NCBI GenBank assembly: GCA_947168335.1
Contig: CAMVLM010000018.1
Location: 1-39,474 of the forward strand
Direction of reading: 5' to 3'
Length of the DNA: 39,474 bases
From: an uncultured Butyrivibrio sp.
GTDB taxonomy: Bacteria; Bacillota; Clostridia; Lachnospirales; Lachnospiraceae
Below are positions 15,338 to 24,994 of this stretch, piece by piece. The notes beneath the pieces are model-generated. The model did no database searches, was not told the origin of the DNA, and worked only from the letters and a program-made list of their open reading frames with translations. The position numbers were made by a program, and so were the translations under genes. Within the stretch, counting starts at the first letter, position 1; every line of letters starts with the position of its first letter.

Positions 15338-16459
15338 TTATTCCTCAACCAGGACTCCGCATACTACAAATCTAAGCTCATCTTTATCTGTGCAGGTAGA
15401 CAGAGTCACGACCTTCTTTGTGTCATTGACAATAATCTCAGAATCCATATAGGATTTACGTCTAACAGGTTCTGCATCATGTACAAAATCCTTTGATGCC
15501 TCTGCAACATAATCGTATATTACATAGTCATTGGGAACATCCATATACGCAAATATTTCATATTTATTTGTTGTGTCCCCCGTAACTATATAGAAATATC
15601 TGTGATCTTTGATATACTCAGGATCTTTTCTGAAATTTCTAAGACTTCCAAACATTGTACGGTCCTTCATATTATGACCATATACAATTGAATTCGAATC
15701 TGAAAAATCAGCTGATGACCTGTAATCAAGGAAAATAGCTCCGGTATTTGCAGGTTCGCCATCATACCCTAATTCCAGATATTTCTTATTATCCCCGCAT
15801 TGCATAATAGGATAATTTACAGAACCATCTTCAAAATAAACCCATCCAACAGTTTCAGGATACTTTTCGATATATGCCGCCAGATCATTTACAACATTAT
15901 CAGTATTAGTCTTTGTTACAACCACTTCGTCACTGCTTTTGACTGTTTCAGATAAAGAATCACCATTGCCTGTTTTTTCTGTGGTTTCAGAAGACTCTGA
16001 AGTTTCTACATCTTTAACCTCATTGGAAGCTGCTTTAGTCTCAACTTCTTCTGAATTTTCAACAGTTTCAGCCTCTTCTGACGCTTCTGTCGTTTCTTCT
16101 TTTTCTTCTTCTGACACCTTTGTCGTCTCTTCTAATGTTTCCTCTGTTTTTGCTATAGCAGAGTCAGATTTTTCTGCATTATCAGTCTGTCTGGTATCTG
16201 ACAACGGAGAAACAAATCTGCTGCACAAATACACTATCACCCCAATGCATATAACACCGACAAGAAGTATTCCCGCTTTCTTTCTAAAAAACCCGAATAA
16301 CTCACATATTTTCTCCGGAATATATAAAATAATACTCAGAAACACCATCAGACCAAGCGTTAAGTATGTTATAAGCTTTGCGTTATTTCTATGTCTGGTA
16401 ATATGGCCTCTGGCCTTTAAAACCAGTTTTGTAAAGATCTTTTTCTTAAAATTATTCAC
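15338..16459 (-). CDS. srtB: Class B-like sortase with two N-terminal TM segments and a long Glu/Thr/Ser-rich linker
   Basis: PETVGWVYFEDGSVNYPIMQ, YLDYRSS…SNSIVYGHNMKDRTMFGSLRNF, VVTLSTCT…RFVVCG. Confidence 0.88.
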   Translation of the reverse strand: MNNFKKKIFTKLVLKARGHITRHRNNAKLITYLTLGLMVFLSIILYIPEKICELFGFFRKKAGILLVGVICIGVIVYLCSRFVSPLSDTRQTDNAEKSDSAIAKTEETLEETTKVSEEEKEETTEASEEAETVENSEEVETKAASNEVKDVETSESSETTEKTGNGDSLSETVKSSDEVVVTKTNTDNVVNDLAAYIEKYPETVGWVYFEDGSVNYPIMQCGDNKKYLELGYDGEPANTGAIFLDYRSSADFSDSNSIVYGHNMKDRTMFGSLRNFRKDPEYIKDHRYFYIVTGDTTNKYEIFAYMDVPNDYVIYDYVAEASKDFVHDAEPVRRKSYMDSEIIVNDTKKVVTLSTCTDKDELRFVVCGVLVEE

Positions 16460-16534
16460 GTACTTCTTCTTTCAATCTGAAAATTTTCTATCGCATTCCA
16501 AAAATGTCTGCACAAACAAGCAATTCTTTTATAT

Positions 16535-17053
16535 TTACATTGCGATCTGGCAGGAACGCATTGTTTCAAGGGCTGCCTGATGTTTTTCAGGAGTAACTCC
16601 AGCACAGCATTTCTCATCAACGGAAATTTTAACTTCTGGCATGTATGCCTTAAGCATAAGTGCATTGGAAACAACACAGATATCCGTACACAGGCCTATC
16701 AGTTCAAGTTCAATTTCCTCTTTTTCAGATATTTCTTTGATTCTGCACGCTAGTTCTGTTGAGCCAAATGTAGGCTTGTTAATAACCGTCGCATCCCTCA
16801 ACGCCTCAGCTATACTGCTCTTTATCTCCCAGCCTTCTGTACCGATGATACAATGCGGAACAGGGAGATTTGCGCCTTCCTGAGTCTCCATATAATCAGG
16901 TTCATGAGTATCTCTTGTTGCAAAAATATCTTTAGCATCATATTCTTTAATTTTACTGATAACAGCAGGTACAATTGCCTCTGCTTCTTTTGTACCAAGA
17001 GCACCATCAATAAAATCGTTTTGCATATCAATAACTACTAAAATCTTTCTCAT
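16535..17053 (-). CDS. Isochorismatase-like cysteine hydrolase (nicotinamidase-type)
   Basis: LVVIDMQNDFIDGALG, IFATRDTHEPDYMETQEG, VINKPTFGST, LIGLCTDICVVSNALMLKA. Confidence 0.92.
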   Translation of the reverse strand: MRKILVVIDMQNDFIDGALGTKEAEAIVPAVISKIKEYDAKDIFATRDTHEPDYMETQEGANLPVPHCIIGTEGWEIKSSIAEALRDATVINKPTFGSTELACRIKEISEKEEIELELIGLCTDICVVSNALMLKAYMPEVKISVDEKCCAGVTPEKHQAALETMRSCQIAM

Positions 17054-17157
17054 ATCGGGCCTCCATTTTTATATCGCATATTCAACTATTATATATTCAT
17101 ACAAGCTTAAATCCAAGTTTCATGAAAATATTAGCCCAATTTTTCTAATTTAATTTT

Positions 17158-19008
17158 TTACTCGTCTGAAGACTCCTGATACTCATCAATTATCAGATTA
17201 AGCTCATGATATGGATTATCAATCAGCTTTATTTCATCGTTAAGCTCTAAAAGCTTATCCTCCGCATAGCTCCACCTGGGCCATTCCGGCAGACTGATGC
17301 TGCCATCACTGCCCTTATTGGGATCTCCTGTTTTGGCGAAGTTCGTCCAATAAGTCTGCATAATCTCTGACAAAGCATAATCATCAGCATCATACATTCC
17401 GGGATGATATGCAAGGTTTCCATATGCATAAACCATCTCACCGGCATGATTATTGCTCAGATAATTATTGGTTTTCGTAAAGAAATACTGATATACCGGC
17501 TTTCCCTGCTTCTCCATATATTTACTCCAGACATTATGGCTGTATGAAAACCATACATCACTGTAAATATAGTTAAGAGAACCCTTTGCCTCTCCCTTGG
17601 CATCCACAACAAAGTAATTATCTCTTGTTATCGAATCGTATGGTATAAGCTCTGCGGCTTTTCCTGCATAATCCCCAAGCACTTCCTGAAGGATTTCTTC
17701 ATAATTCCCACTTGTTGCATTGGTGCTGAGCAAAAATGCATCTGCCTCTTTAAGATTAGATCCATTTAAAAGCGCCTGCTCGTGGTTCTCTCCCTTTTCA
17801 TAAGTAAGATAGGGCATCTCTTTAAGTGCATACCCGTCCACGCACATATCACTGTTCTGAGAACTGGTATTTACAAGCTTTTTCGCATCAATTTCTCTGA
17901 GATCGCTTATGTTGTCTGCATTAAATTCCTTTAATATCTCTTTTCCTGTAGAAAGAGCTTCATCCATATCCCTAAAGGTATGATATGGCTTCCTTCCTGC
18001 AATTCCGCTGCTTTCAGCTATCGCTCTGACAAAAAGTCCATCTGTGAGCGGAGATACACACAGCGCATTAACTGAGGATGATCCTGCTGACTCACCGGCA
18101 ATTGTTATATTATTGGGGTCTCCGCCAAACGAAGCTATATTTTCATGAACCCATTTAAGCGCCATTATCTGATCAAGCAGACCATAGTCTCCGGTTGTGC
18201 CATTAGGAGATTCGCTGATAAGCTCTTCATTTGCCATATATCCGAATATTCCAAGTCGATATGCGAAATTGACCATAATTACACCCTTTTTCGCAAAACT
18301 CTCACCCCGATATTCCGTATAATATGATTGTCCAGATGTAAGTGAACCGCCATGAACATAGAAAATTACCGGAAGAGGTTCATCTCCCAGATCGGCAGGT
18401 CTGTATACATTAAGATATAAACAGTCCTCACTCATTGCATCTTTATACTGATCATCCAGTGAAAATCTGTAATCGTGAGTACCAAGAATCTTGGACAAGG
18501 AAGAATAAAGCGTGGATGACGAAGGCTGCATTGCCATAGGTGCGTAGGTATCACATGCTCTGACACCATCCCAACTGTCAGCCTCCTGAGGTTCCTTCCA
18601 CCTAAGGTCACCAACGGGTGGTTTCGCATAAGGAACACCTGCAAAAATCTCGACCTCATGGTCCTTGCTGTACACTCCTGTTATATCTCCCTGTGCTACA
18701 TGAACTACAGACGTAGCTTCCGGATTCTTATAGGTAACAGCCGGAATACGCTTTTCTTCAGGTGCTGTAAGCACATAATTGATGTAGAAAAGCGCGATAA
18801 GAACCACAAAAGCTCCCGCTGCAACTGCCTTATTCCAGATTTTTATTTTGTTATCACGGGTATCTCTTTTTCGTATCTGTTTTCTTGCATATAAAAGCAA
18901 AAAACATAGTAAAACTGCGATTGCCCATCCTATAAGCCTGTTCTTGGAAAGTTCCAACAGCAGCAGATAAACCGCCGTTATGAATACAATAAAAATACTA
19001 TATACCAT
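17158..19008 (-). CDS. Membrane-anchored type-B carboxylesterase
   Basis: About 3 N-terminal TM segments, then YAKPPVGDLRWKEPQ, SEDCLYLNVYRP, YVHGGSLTSG, NITIAGESAGSSSV (GESAG nucleophile elbow). Confidence 0.92.
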   Translation of the reverse strand: MVYSIFIVFITAVYLLLLELSKNRLIGWAIAVLLCFLLLYARKQIRKRDTRDNKIKIWNKAVAAGAFVVLIALFYINYVLTAPEEKRIPAVTYKNPEATSVVHVAQGDITGVYSKDHEVEIFAGVPYAKPPVGDLRWKEPQEADSWDGVRACDTYAPMAMQPSSSTLYSSLSKILGTHDYRFSLDDQYKDAMSEDCLYLNVYRPADLGDEPLPVIFYVHGGSLTSGQSYYTEYRGESFAKKGVIMVNFAYRLGIFGYMANEELISESPNGTTGDYGLLDQIMALKWVHENIASFGGDPNNITIAGESAGSSSVNALCVSPLTDGLFVRAIAESSGIAGRKPYHTFRDMDEALSTGKEILKEFNADNISDLREIDAKKLVNTSSQNSDMCVDGYALKEMPYLTYEKGENHEQALLNGSNLKEADAFLLSTNATSGNYEEILQEVLGDYAGKAAELIPYDSITRDNYFVVDAKGEAKGSLNYIYSDVWFSYSHNVWSKYMEKQGKPVYQYFFTKTNNYLSNNHAGEMVYAYGNLAYHPGMYDADDYALSEIMQTYWTNFAKTGDPNKGSDGSISLPEWPRWSYAEDKLLELNDEIKLIDNPYHELNLIIDEYQESSDE

Positions 19009-19153
19009 ATCAATTACCTCTTCATTATTTTAAATTGTGCATCATTTAATTGTTTTAGATACATTATCATAATTTTTCAAAATATGAAAGTACTGATATA
19101 TAATTTTATGGTATAGTATTCTTCATCGGAAAAAAAGGAGGAATTTATTTACT

Positions 19154-19447
19154 ATGGAACCAGTAAAAAGTATTGACGCGGAAGACGATCAGTTTGCATA
19201 CCGCTATGACACACAACTCCTTATTGACAGAAGAGATAAGGATCTTGATGAAGACGAAATAGCTGACTACATAACAACACATTTTGAGGGTAATTCCCTG
19301 ATCGCTGCAGGTGATGAGGAACTCGTTAAGATTCATTTTCATACAAATGAGCCTTGGAAAATCCTTGAATATTGCAATACTGTAGGAGAAATCTACGACA
19401 TTGTAGTAGAGGACATGATCAGACAGTCAGCCGGAATGCAGGGTTAA
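19154..19447 (+). CDS. Stand-alone FakA/DAK-associated C-terminal-like domain, 97 aa
   Basis: YRYDTQLLIDRRD…LDEDEIADYITTHFEGNSLIAAGDEELVKIHFHTNEPWKILEYCNTVGEIYDIVVEDMIRQ matches the FakA C-terminal pattern (GDSLV..GDDELVKVHVHTNDP). Confidence 0.8.
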   Translation: MEPVKSIDAEDDQFAYRYDTQLLIDRRDKDLDEDEIADYITTHFEGNSLIAAGDEELVKIHFHTNEPWKILEYCNTVGEIYDIVVEDMIRQSAGMQG

Positions 19448-19469
19448 TCCCGTTGAAAGAATTACCGAC

Positions 19470-19505
19470 AAAAATGGCAGCCCATCTGAATGGACTGCCA
19501 TTTTT
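19470..19505 (+). terminator. Terminator AAAAATGGCAG…CTGCCATTTTT
   Basis: Perfect 11-bp arms ending in T5. Confidence 0.85.
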
Positions 19506-19516
19506 AGCGTTTTTTA

Positions 19517-20419
19517 TCAGCTTACAACTTCTACAAGCTCTATTCTGAAGTTGAGCTCTTTTCCTGCCATCTCGTGATTTGCATCAAATGTGATGGTCTT
19601 GTCATCCTTATCTGTAACCTTTACAGGGAAAGGTCTTCCGTACATATCCTGAAGGTAAACCTGCTGGTCTACACTGAGGTTTTCAGCTCCGGGCATTTCT
19701 GCAATATCAACAGTGAAAATTGCCTCCGGATCCACCTCTCCGTATGCCTCCTCAGGCATAAGATGGATATCTACAGTCTCTCCGACCTCCATGTTTGCTA
19801 CTGCAACGTCAAAACCGTGAATCATCATTCCCATTCCGCACACGAATTCAAGGGGCTCACCTCTGTCATATGATGAATCAAACTGTGTACCATCATTAAA
19901 TGTTCCCTTATAGTGAGCACGTACGGTTTTTCCCGCATTTTTTCCCTCGATAATGGGACCACCATGGCATCCGTGGCAACCGCCGCAGCCGCCTTCTTCA
20001 TCATGACAGCCACCGCATGATTCCTCCTCGTCATGGCATCCGCCACAACCATGCTCTTCTTCATGATCTCCGCAGGTATGTCCTTCTCCATGGTGATCAC
20101 AGTTTACACCTGTATTGATAAGCTCACCCTTAAGGTATGCCTCAACAGCATCATCAGTATTTCCTGATGCACCTGCGCAAAGCTCAATACCATTCTCTTC
20201 AAGAGCAGCCTGAGCACCACCGCCGATACCGCCGCAAATAAGAACATCGATGTCCTTTCCTGCAAGAAGTCCTGCAAGTGCGCCGTGTCCGCTTCCTTCT
20301 GAACCTATAATCTCTGAAGACTGAACATTTCCGTCTTCTACGGTATATACTTTAAATTCCTGAGTATGACCAAAATGCTGAAATACTTCTCCGTTTTCAT
20401 ATGTTACTGCAATCTTCAT
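19517..20419 (-). CDS. Fusion: N-terminal NifX/NafY-type domain, Cys/His-rich linker, C-terminal FKBP/SlyD-like peptidyl-prolyl isomerase
   Basis: MKIAVTYENGEVFQHFGHTQEFKVYTVEDG…DVLICGGIGGGAQAALEENGIELCAG; CGGCHDEEESCGGCHDEEGGCGGCHGCHGG; KTVRAHYKGTFNDGTQFDSSYDRGEPLEFVCGMGMMIHGFDVAVANMEVGE…PEEAYGE. Confidence 0.93.
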   Translation of the reverse strand: MKIAVTYENGEVFQHFGHTQEFKVYTVEDGNVQSSEIIGSEGSGHGALAGLLAGKDIDVLICGGIGGGAQAALEENGIELCAGASGNTDDAVEAYLKGELINTGVNCDHHGEGHTCGDHEEEHGCGGCHDEEESCGGCHDEEGGCGGCHGCHGGPIIEGKNAGKTVRAHYKGTFNDGTQFDSSYDRGEPLEFVCGMGMMIHGFDVAVANMEVGETVDIHLMPEEAYGEVDPEAIFTVDIAEMPGAENLSVDQQVYLQDMYGRPFPVKVTDKDDKTITFDANHEMAGKELNFRIELVEVVS

Positions 20420-20619
20420 TACTTCCTCCTTAATTGCCTAACAATATTACATTACTTTTTAAACACAAAGTATTACCATTTTATCATTAGTCCTCCAAAA
20501 ATAAAATCACAATTTTCGACGACAAATAATTTTATAAAAGCTTTAAATTTTCCCAGCCGGTTATGTAGTATCATTTTATTAGTACTTATGAATCGCAGCT
20601 GAAAGTGAGGTATTTGATT

Positions 20620-20772
20620 ATGAGTGATGAATTCAGGGAAAAAGCCATTAAAATAATAGTTGATTTCGGAAGTGGTGATGAAGCCGCTCTGAAAGCTCTT
20701 GATGATGCTTCTCTGCTGGCAAAATACTGCGAAGTCACAGGGGAATCTGCCGAAGATTATAAAGATGCGTGA
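20620..20772 (+). CDS. 50-aa small protein (MSDEFREKAIKIIVDFGSGDEAALKALDDASLLAKYCEVTGESAEDYKDA)
   Basis: GTGAGG RBS-like sequence about 9 nt upstream; sits in an otherwise empty gap; missed by the 60-aa cutoff. Confidence 0.6.
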   Translation: MSDEFREKAIKIIVDFGSGDEAALKALDDASLLAKYCEVTGESAEDYKDA

Positions 20773-20896
20773 TGAGAGTTTTCACAAAAAAACCACATTC
20801 TCGTCACGATTTATTACGAATTCTTTTGTAATATTATCATATCAGGAAACACCAATCCTGATGAATCCCCTCATAAAACACTTTTCTTCAAAAAAT

Positions 20897-20931
20897 AAAG
20901 GCCGGTCTCCAGCGATAGGAGCCCGGCCTTT
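20897..20931 (-). terminator. Terminator hairpin AAAGGCCGGNCTCC…GGAGNCCGGCCTTT
   Basis: GC-rich stem, T-rich on the minus strand, follows the ABC-F gene. Confidence 0.75.
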
Positions 20932-20936
20932 CCTCC

Positions 20937-22496
20937 TTATAATTTCGTTGTCCATTTAGTGCAATCAATCACTTCGGTTGCCAGATCCTGATAAAAATCC
21001 GGTTCGTGACAAACCATAACAACTGTTCCCTTATATTCTTTCAGAGCACGATGAAGCTCTTCTTTAGCATCAACATCCAGATGGTTTGTAGGCTCATCAA
21101 GGACAAGTATGTTTGATTCCCTGTTCATAAGCTTGCAGAGCCTTACCTTTGCCTGTTCACCACCGGAAAGTACTTTACATTTACTCTCGATATGCTTTGT
21201 CGTAAGTCCGCACTTTGCAAGAGCGCTTCGTACTTCATACTGAGAGAAAGACGGAAACTCATTCCATATCTCCTGCAGACATGTAGTCTCTATATCCGGA
21301 GACATTTCCTGCTCAAAATATCCGATTTCAACGTGTTCTCCCCTTTGTACCCAGCCTGAAATCGAGGGAATAATACCAAGCAGGCTCTTCAGAAGAGTAG
21401 ATTTACCAATTCCGTTAGCACCTGTAAGAACAATAAAGGTATTCCTTTCAATCATCAGATTCAGAGGCGTGGACAGTGGTTCATCATAGCCTATGACAAG
21501 ATCCTTTGTCTCAAAAAGAACCTTTCCGGGAGTTCTGGCTGTCTTGAAGTAAAACTCCGGCTTGGGTTTTTCCTGAACCTTCTCAATAAGCTCCATATTA
21601 TCAAGCTTTTTCTGGCGTGCCATAGCCATGTTTCTTGTTGCAACCCTTGCCTTATTTCTTGCAACAAAGTCCTTAAGATCAGCAATTTCCTGCTGTTGTC
21701 TGTTATAAGCAGCTTCTCTCTGAGCCTTTTTCATCTCATAGACTTCCATAAATTTATCATAATCTCCGACATATCTGTCGAGACTGTGTGTCTGACCATC
21801 CATGTGATAAATGATGTTTACGACACTGTTCAGGAACGGAATGTCATGAGAAATAAGAATAAAAGCATTTTCATATTCCTGAAGGTATCTCGTAAGCCAG
21901 ACTATATGCTCTGCATCAAGATAATTTGTAGGCTCATCCAGCAAAAGAATATCAGGCTTTTCCAGAAGAAGCTTGGCAAGAAGAATTTTGGTTCTCTGCC
22001 CTCCTGAAAGCTCTGTTACATCACGGTCAAGGCCAAGTTCCAGAAATCCCAGAGCTCTTGAAACCTCTTCTATCTTTGAATCTATCAGGTAAAAATCGTG
22101 GTTTGTAAGAAGATCCTGTATTGTACCCAGCTCTTCCATATATTCCTCAAGCTGTTTTTCATCCGCTTCTCCCATGGCATCACAGATTTCATTCATTCTT
22201 GTTTCCATGGCATATAGCGGTTCATAAGCAGATGCAAGAACATCTCTGATCGTCATACCTTCTTTGAGAACCGCGTGCTGATCAAGATATCCGGCCTTAA
22301 CATTTTTAGACCACTCAATAGTTCCTGCATCCGGCATGAGTTTGCCGGTTATGATATTCATAAATGTGGACTTACCTTCACCGTTTGCGCCGACAAGTCC
22401 GATGTGTTCTCCCTTAAGAAGTCTGAACGAAACATCATCAAAGATCGCTCTGTCTCCAAAACCATGTGTAAGGTGTTCAACGTTTAAAATGCTCAT
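20937..22496 (-). CDS. ABC-F family ATPase
   Basis: Two ABC domains: GANGEGKST / LSGGQRTK / LLLDEPTNYLD and GANGIGKST / LSGGEQAKVRL / VLDEPTNHLD. Confidence 0.95.
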   Translation of the reverse strand: MSILNVEHLTHGFGDRAIFDDVSFRLLKGEHIGLVGANGEGKSTFMNIITGKLMPDAGTIEWSKNVKAGYLDQHAVLKEGMTIRDVLASAYEPLYAMETRMNEICDAMGEADEKQLEEYMEELGTIQDLLTNHDFYLIDSKIEEVSRALGFLELGLDRDVTELSGGQRTKILLAKLLLEKPDILLLDEPTNYLDAEHIVWLTRYLQEYENAFILISHDIPFLNSVVNIIYHMDGQTHSLDRYVGDYDKFMEVYEMKKAQREAAYNRQQQEIADLKDFVARNKARVATRNMAMARQKKLDNMELIEKVQEKPKPEFYFKTARTPGKVLFETKDLVIGYDEPLSTPLNLMIERNTFIVLTGANGIGKSTLLKSLLGIIPSISGWVQRGEHVEIGYFEQEMSPDIETTCLQEIWNEFPSFSQYEVRSALAKCGLTTKHIESKCKVLSGGEQAKVRLCKLMNRESNILVLDEPTNHLDVDAKEELHRALKEYKGTVVMVCHEPDFYQDLATEVIDCTKWTTKL

Positions 22497-22616
22497 ATAT
22501 CTTTTCCTTCCAACTTAAAAATCCGTAATCCACATTATATAATATCTTCTGAAATAAAGCGATTAATGATATCTTAATTCTGTCAGACAAAACATGAATT
22601 CGGAGATGGAAAGCTC

Positions 22617-22853
22617 ATGAATTATACATATATTGTAGAATGTGCCGACGGTACCTATTACTGTGGCTGGACTAATAATCTTGAAAAACGCATTTCAGAC
22701 CACAATGCCGGAAAAGGTGCAAAATACACCAAACCAAGACTCCCTGTTAAGCTCGTCTATTACGAAGAATTTGAAACAAAAGAAGCTGCCATGAGCCGTG
22801 AATGGCACATAAAGCAGCTTCCCAGAGCCGAAAAAGAAAAGTTATTCAAATAG
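22617..22853 (+). CDS. GIY-YIG nuclease superfamily protein (UPF0213-like)
   Basis: [50 protein letters not shown]. Confidence 0.93.
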   Translation: MNYTYIVECADGTYYCGWTNNLEKRISDHNAGKGAKYTKPRLPVKLVYYEEFETKEAAMSREWHIKQLPRAEKEKLFK

Positions 22854-23832
22854 ACAGACTGTCAATCTCATTCAGTTCATCCTGTGAAAAAGCAGTATTC
22901 TCCAATGCTTTGATATTATCAAGTATCTGCGAGGGTCTGGACGCACCGATAAGCACAGAAGTGACTATGCCATCATGAAGTATCCATGAAAGTGCCATTT
23001 CTGCAAGTGTCTGACCTCTTTTCACAGCAATATCATTAAGTTTTCTGACTTTATCAAGCTTATCTGATACCTGATTTTCTTTAAGGAAACGTCCGTCAGT
23101 CCTTATTCTGCTATCCTCCGGTATACCGTTTAAGTATCTGTCAGTAAGCATTCCCTGCGCCAGTGGAGAAAAACATATAATACCCTTATCAAGACGTTTA
23201 GCAGTCATTTTCAAGCCGTTTTTCTCAATAATACGGTCAAATATGTTGTATCTGTTCTGGTTTATCACAAACGGAACATGACGATCTTCAAGAATTTCAG
23301 ATGCTTTTTCAAGTGTTGCACCATCATAGTTTGATAATCCTACATACAACGCTTTTCCGCTTCTGACTATCTGTTCCAAAGCCCCCATTGTCTCCTCCAG
23401 CGGAGTCTCTGGATCCATACGGTGATGATAAAATATATCCACATATTCAAGTCCCAAACGTTTTAAGGACTGATCAAGACTGGAAATAAGATATTTTCTG
23501 CTTCCCCAATTGCCATAGGGACCGGGCCACATATCATAACCCGCCTTGGTTGAAATGATCATCTCATCCCTGTACGCAGAAAAATCCTCTTTCAGTATCT
23601 TGCCAAAATTGGTTTCGGCGCTACCGGGAGCCGGTCCGTAATTATTTGCCAGATCAAAATGTGTGATTCCGTTGTCAAAAGCGGTATGACACATATCTTT
23701 CATATTCTGATAATTTCCGGTATCCCCAAAATTGTGCCACAAACCGAGAGAAACAGCGGGTAATAACAATCCGCTTTTTCCGCAGCGGTTATAGGTCATC
23801 TTTTCATATCTGTTTTCATCTGCTTTATACAT
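22846..23832 (-). CDS. Aldo/keto reductase (YghZ-like); ORF track start 23934, likely start ATG 23832
   Basis: [63 protein letters not shown]. Confidence 0.93.
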   Translation of the reverse strand: MYKADENRYEKMTYNRCGKSGLLLPAVSLGLWHNFGDTGNYQNMKDMCHTAFDNGITHFDLANNYGPAPGSAETNFGKILKEDFSAYRDEMIISTKAGYDMWPGPYGNWGSRKYLISSLDQSLKRLGLEYVDIFYHHRMDPETPLEETMGALEQIVRSGKALYVGLSNYDGATLEKASEILEDRHVPFVINQNRYNIFDRIIEKNGLKMTAKRLDKGIICFSPLAQGMLTDRYLNGIPEDSRIRTDGRFLKENQVSDKLDKVRKLNDIAVKRGQTLAEMALSWILHDGIVTSVLIGASRPSQILDNIKALENTAFSQDELNEIDSLSI

Positions 23833-23869
23833 TGTCTGATACTGTCCCTTTTCGTGTTTTTTTATCTGT

Positions 23870-24433
23870 TTACATAAGGTTCTCATCATAAATGGCACGC
23901 TGTCCACCAACATATTTGGGACGATGGCGGGCACAGATTATAGGTGCCGCACCGATTTTTCGAAGAGATATCCGCATGGGAACAACAACGCTGTGCATGT
24001 GCATTCCTATCATGGTTCCGCCGATATCAATTCCTGCATCAGCTTTGGCCTTAACTGACTCAACAAGAATAGGATCATCAAATCTCTCATATGCAACTGT
24101 ACCAAGTGCCCCGCCTGCATGATTGGGCTGCGGAATTGCATTAACCTGCTCAAAATCATATTTATCAAGTATTTCTCTCTCTACTACCAGCGCTCTGTTC
24201 AGATGTTCGCAGCACTGAACTGCAGCAAATATTCCATTTTCCTTCAAAACGGGAATTATTCCATCATAAACAGCCTTAGCTGCATCAACATTTGTAGCAG
24301 TTCCGATCTGGTCACCCAAAATCTCACTTGATGAGCAGCCTATAACAAAAATATCACCCTTCTTAAGCCTGGCCTCCTTAAGTATTTCTGAGACCGCGGT
24401 CCTGCTTTGTTCTTCAACTTCTTTGAAATCCAT
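23870..24433 (-). CDS. UPF0340 / TIGR01440 family protein
   Basis: GDIFVIGCSSSEILGDQIGTATN, VQCCEHLNRALVVERE, PQPNHAGGALGTVAYERF, GIDIGGTMIGMHMHSVVVPMR. Confidence 0.92.
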   Translation of the reverse strand: MDFKEVEEQSRTAVSEILKEARLKKGDIFVIGCSSSEILGDQIGTATNVDAAKAVYDGIIPVLKENGIFAAVQCCEHLNRALVVEREILDKYDFEQVNAIPQPNHAGGALGTVAYERFDDPILVESVKAKADAGIDIGGTMIGMHMHSVVVPMRISLRKIGAAPIICARHRPKYVGGQRAIYDENLM

Positions 24434-24483
24434 TTACTTTTTCCTTACCTTTTACTCATTTTTCTATGCTGCTTTCAGACGCT

Positions 24484-24828
24484 TTAATGCCTTTTGGGCT
24501 CTAAAGCCTTCTCTTCATTCTTGATCTCCCAGTGTATAAGGAAAGTCAGCGCTGCTCTTAACGCAATAATTGCACCTAGAATGCCGAGCTCAGCCCACTC
24601 TCTGACTACAACAGTCCTCAAAACCTCTCCACCCAGCTTAAATTCAAGTGCCAGGGCAATACCCTGCGCAAGCTCAAGCCTTATGGAATCATTTTTCCTT
24701 ATCCACATGATAAAGCTCTTTACACCGGTGTAGACAAGAATACATATACCGAAAAACTCCAATAACAGAGTAGAGAATTCTACAACATAGCGCAATATGT
24801 TTTCAGCAACAGAATATACACCTTCCAT
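24484..24828 (-). CDS. DUF1622 family membrane protein
   Basis: IRLELAQGIALALEFKLGGEVLRTVVVREWAELGILGAIIALRAALTFLIHWEIK. Confidence 0.9.
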   Translation of the reverse strand: MEGVYSVAENILRYVVEFSTLLLEFFGICILVYTGVKSFIMWIRKNDSIRLELAQGIALALEFKLGGEVLRTVVVREWAELGILGAIIALRAALTFLIHWEIKNEEKALEPKRH

Positions 24829-24957
24829 AGCAGATTCTCCTTTACTTTTTTGAAAAAATCCTTCCGTTTTGACAGCTTTAATTATACGTGTTATTTATCC
24901 CTTGGTCTATCCTTATGCGTAATTTCGATTATATTGGACTGATTTTTATCCAAACAA

Positions 24958-24982
24958 AAGGAGGCAGTCTGGCTGCCTCCTT
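24958..24982 (-). terminator. Terminator AAGGAGGCAG-N5-CTGCCTCCTT
   Basis: Perfect 10-bp stem with minus-strand TTTT, downstream of metY. Confidence 0.8.
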
Positions 24983-24994
24983 ACAAAATATCTA

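Noticed and set aside
15939-16580. 213-aa plus-strand Ser-rich ORF
   Set aside because: Antisense of the sortase Glu/Thr/Ser-rich linker; composition explained by the opposite strand.
19825-20100. 91-aa minus-strand ORF in the NifX-FKBP linker
   Set aside because: Out-of-frame shadow of the low-complexity Cys/His linker.
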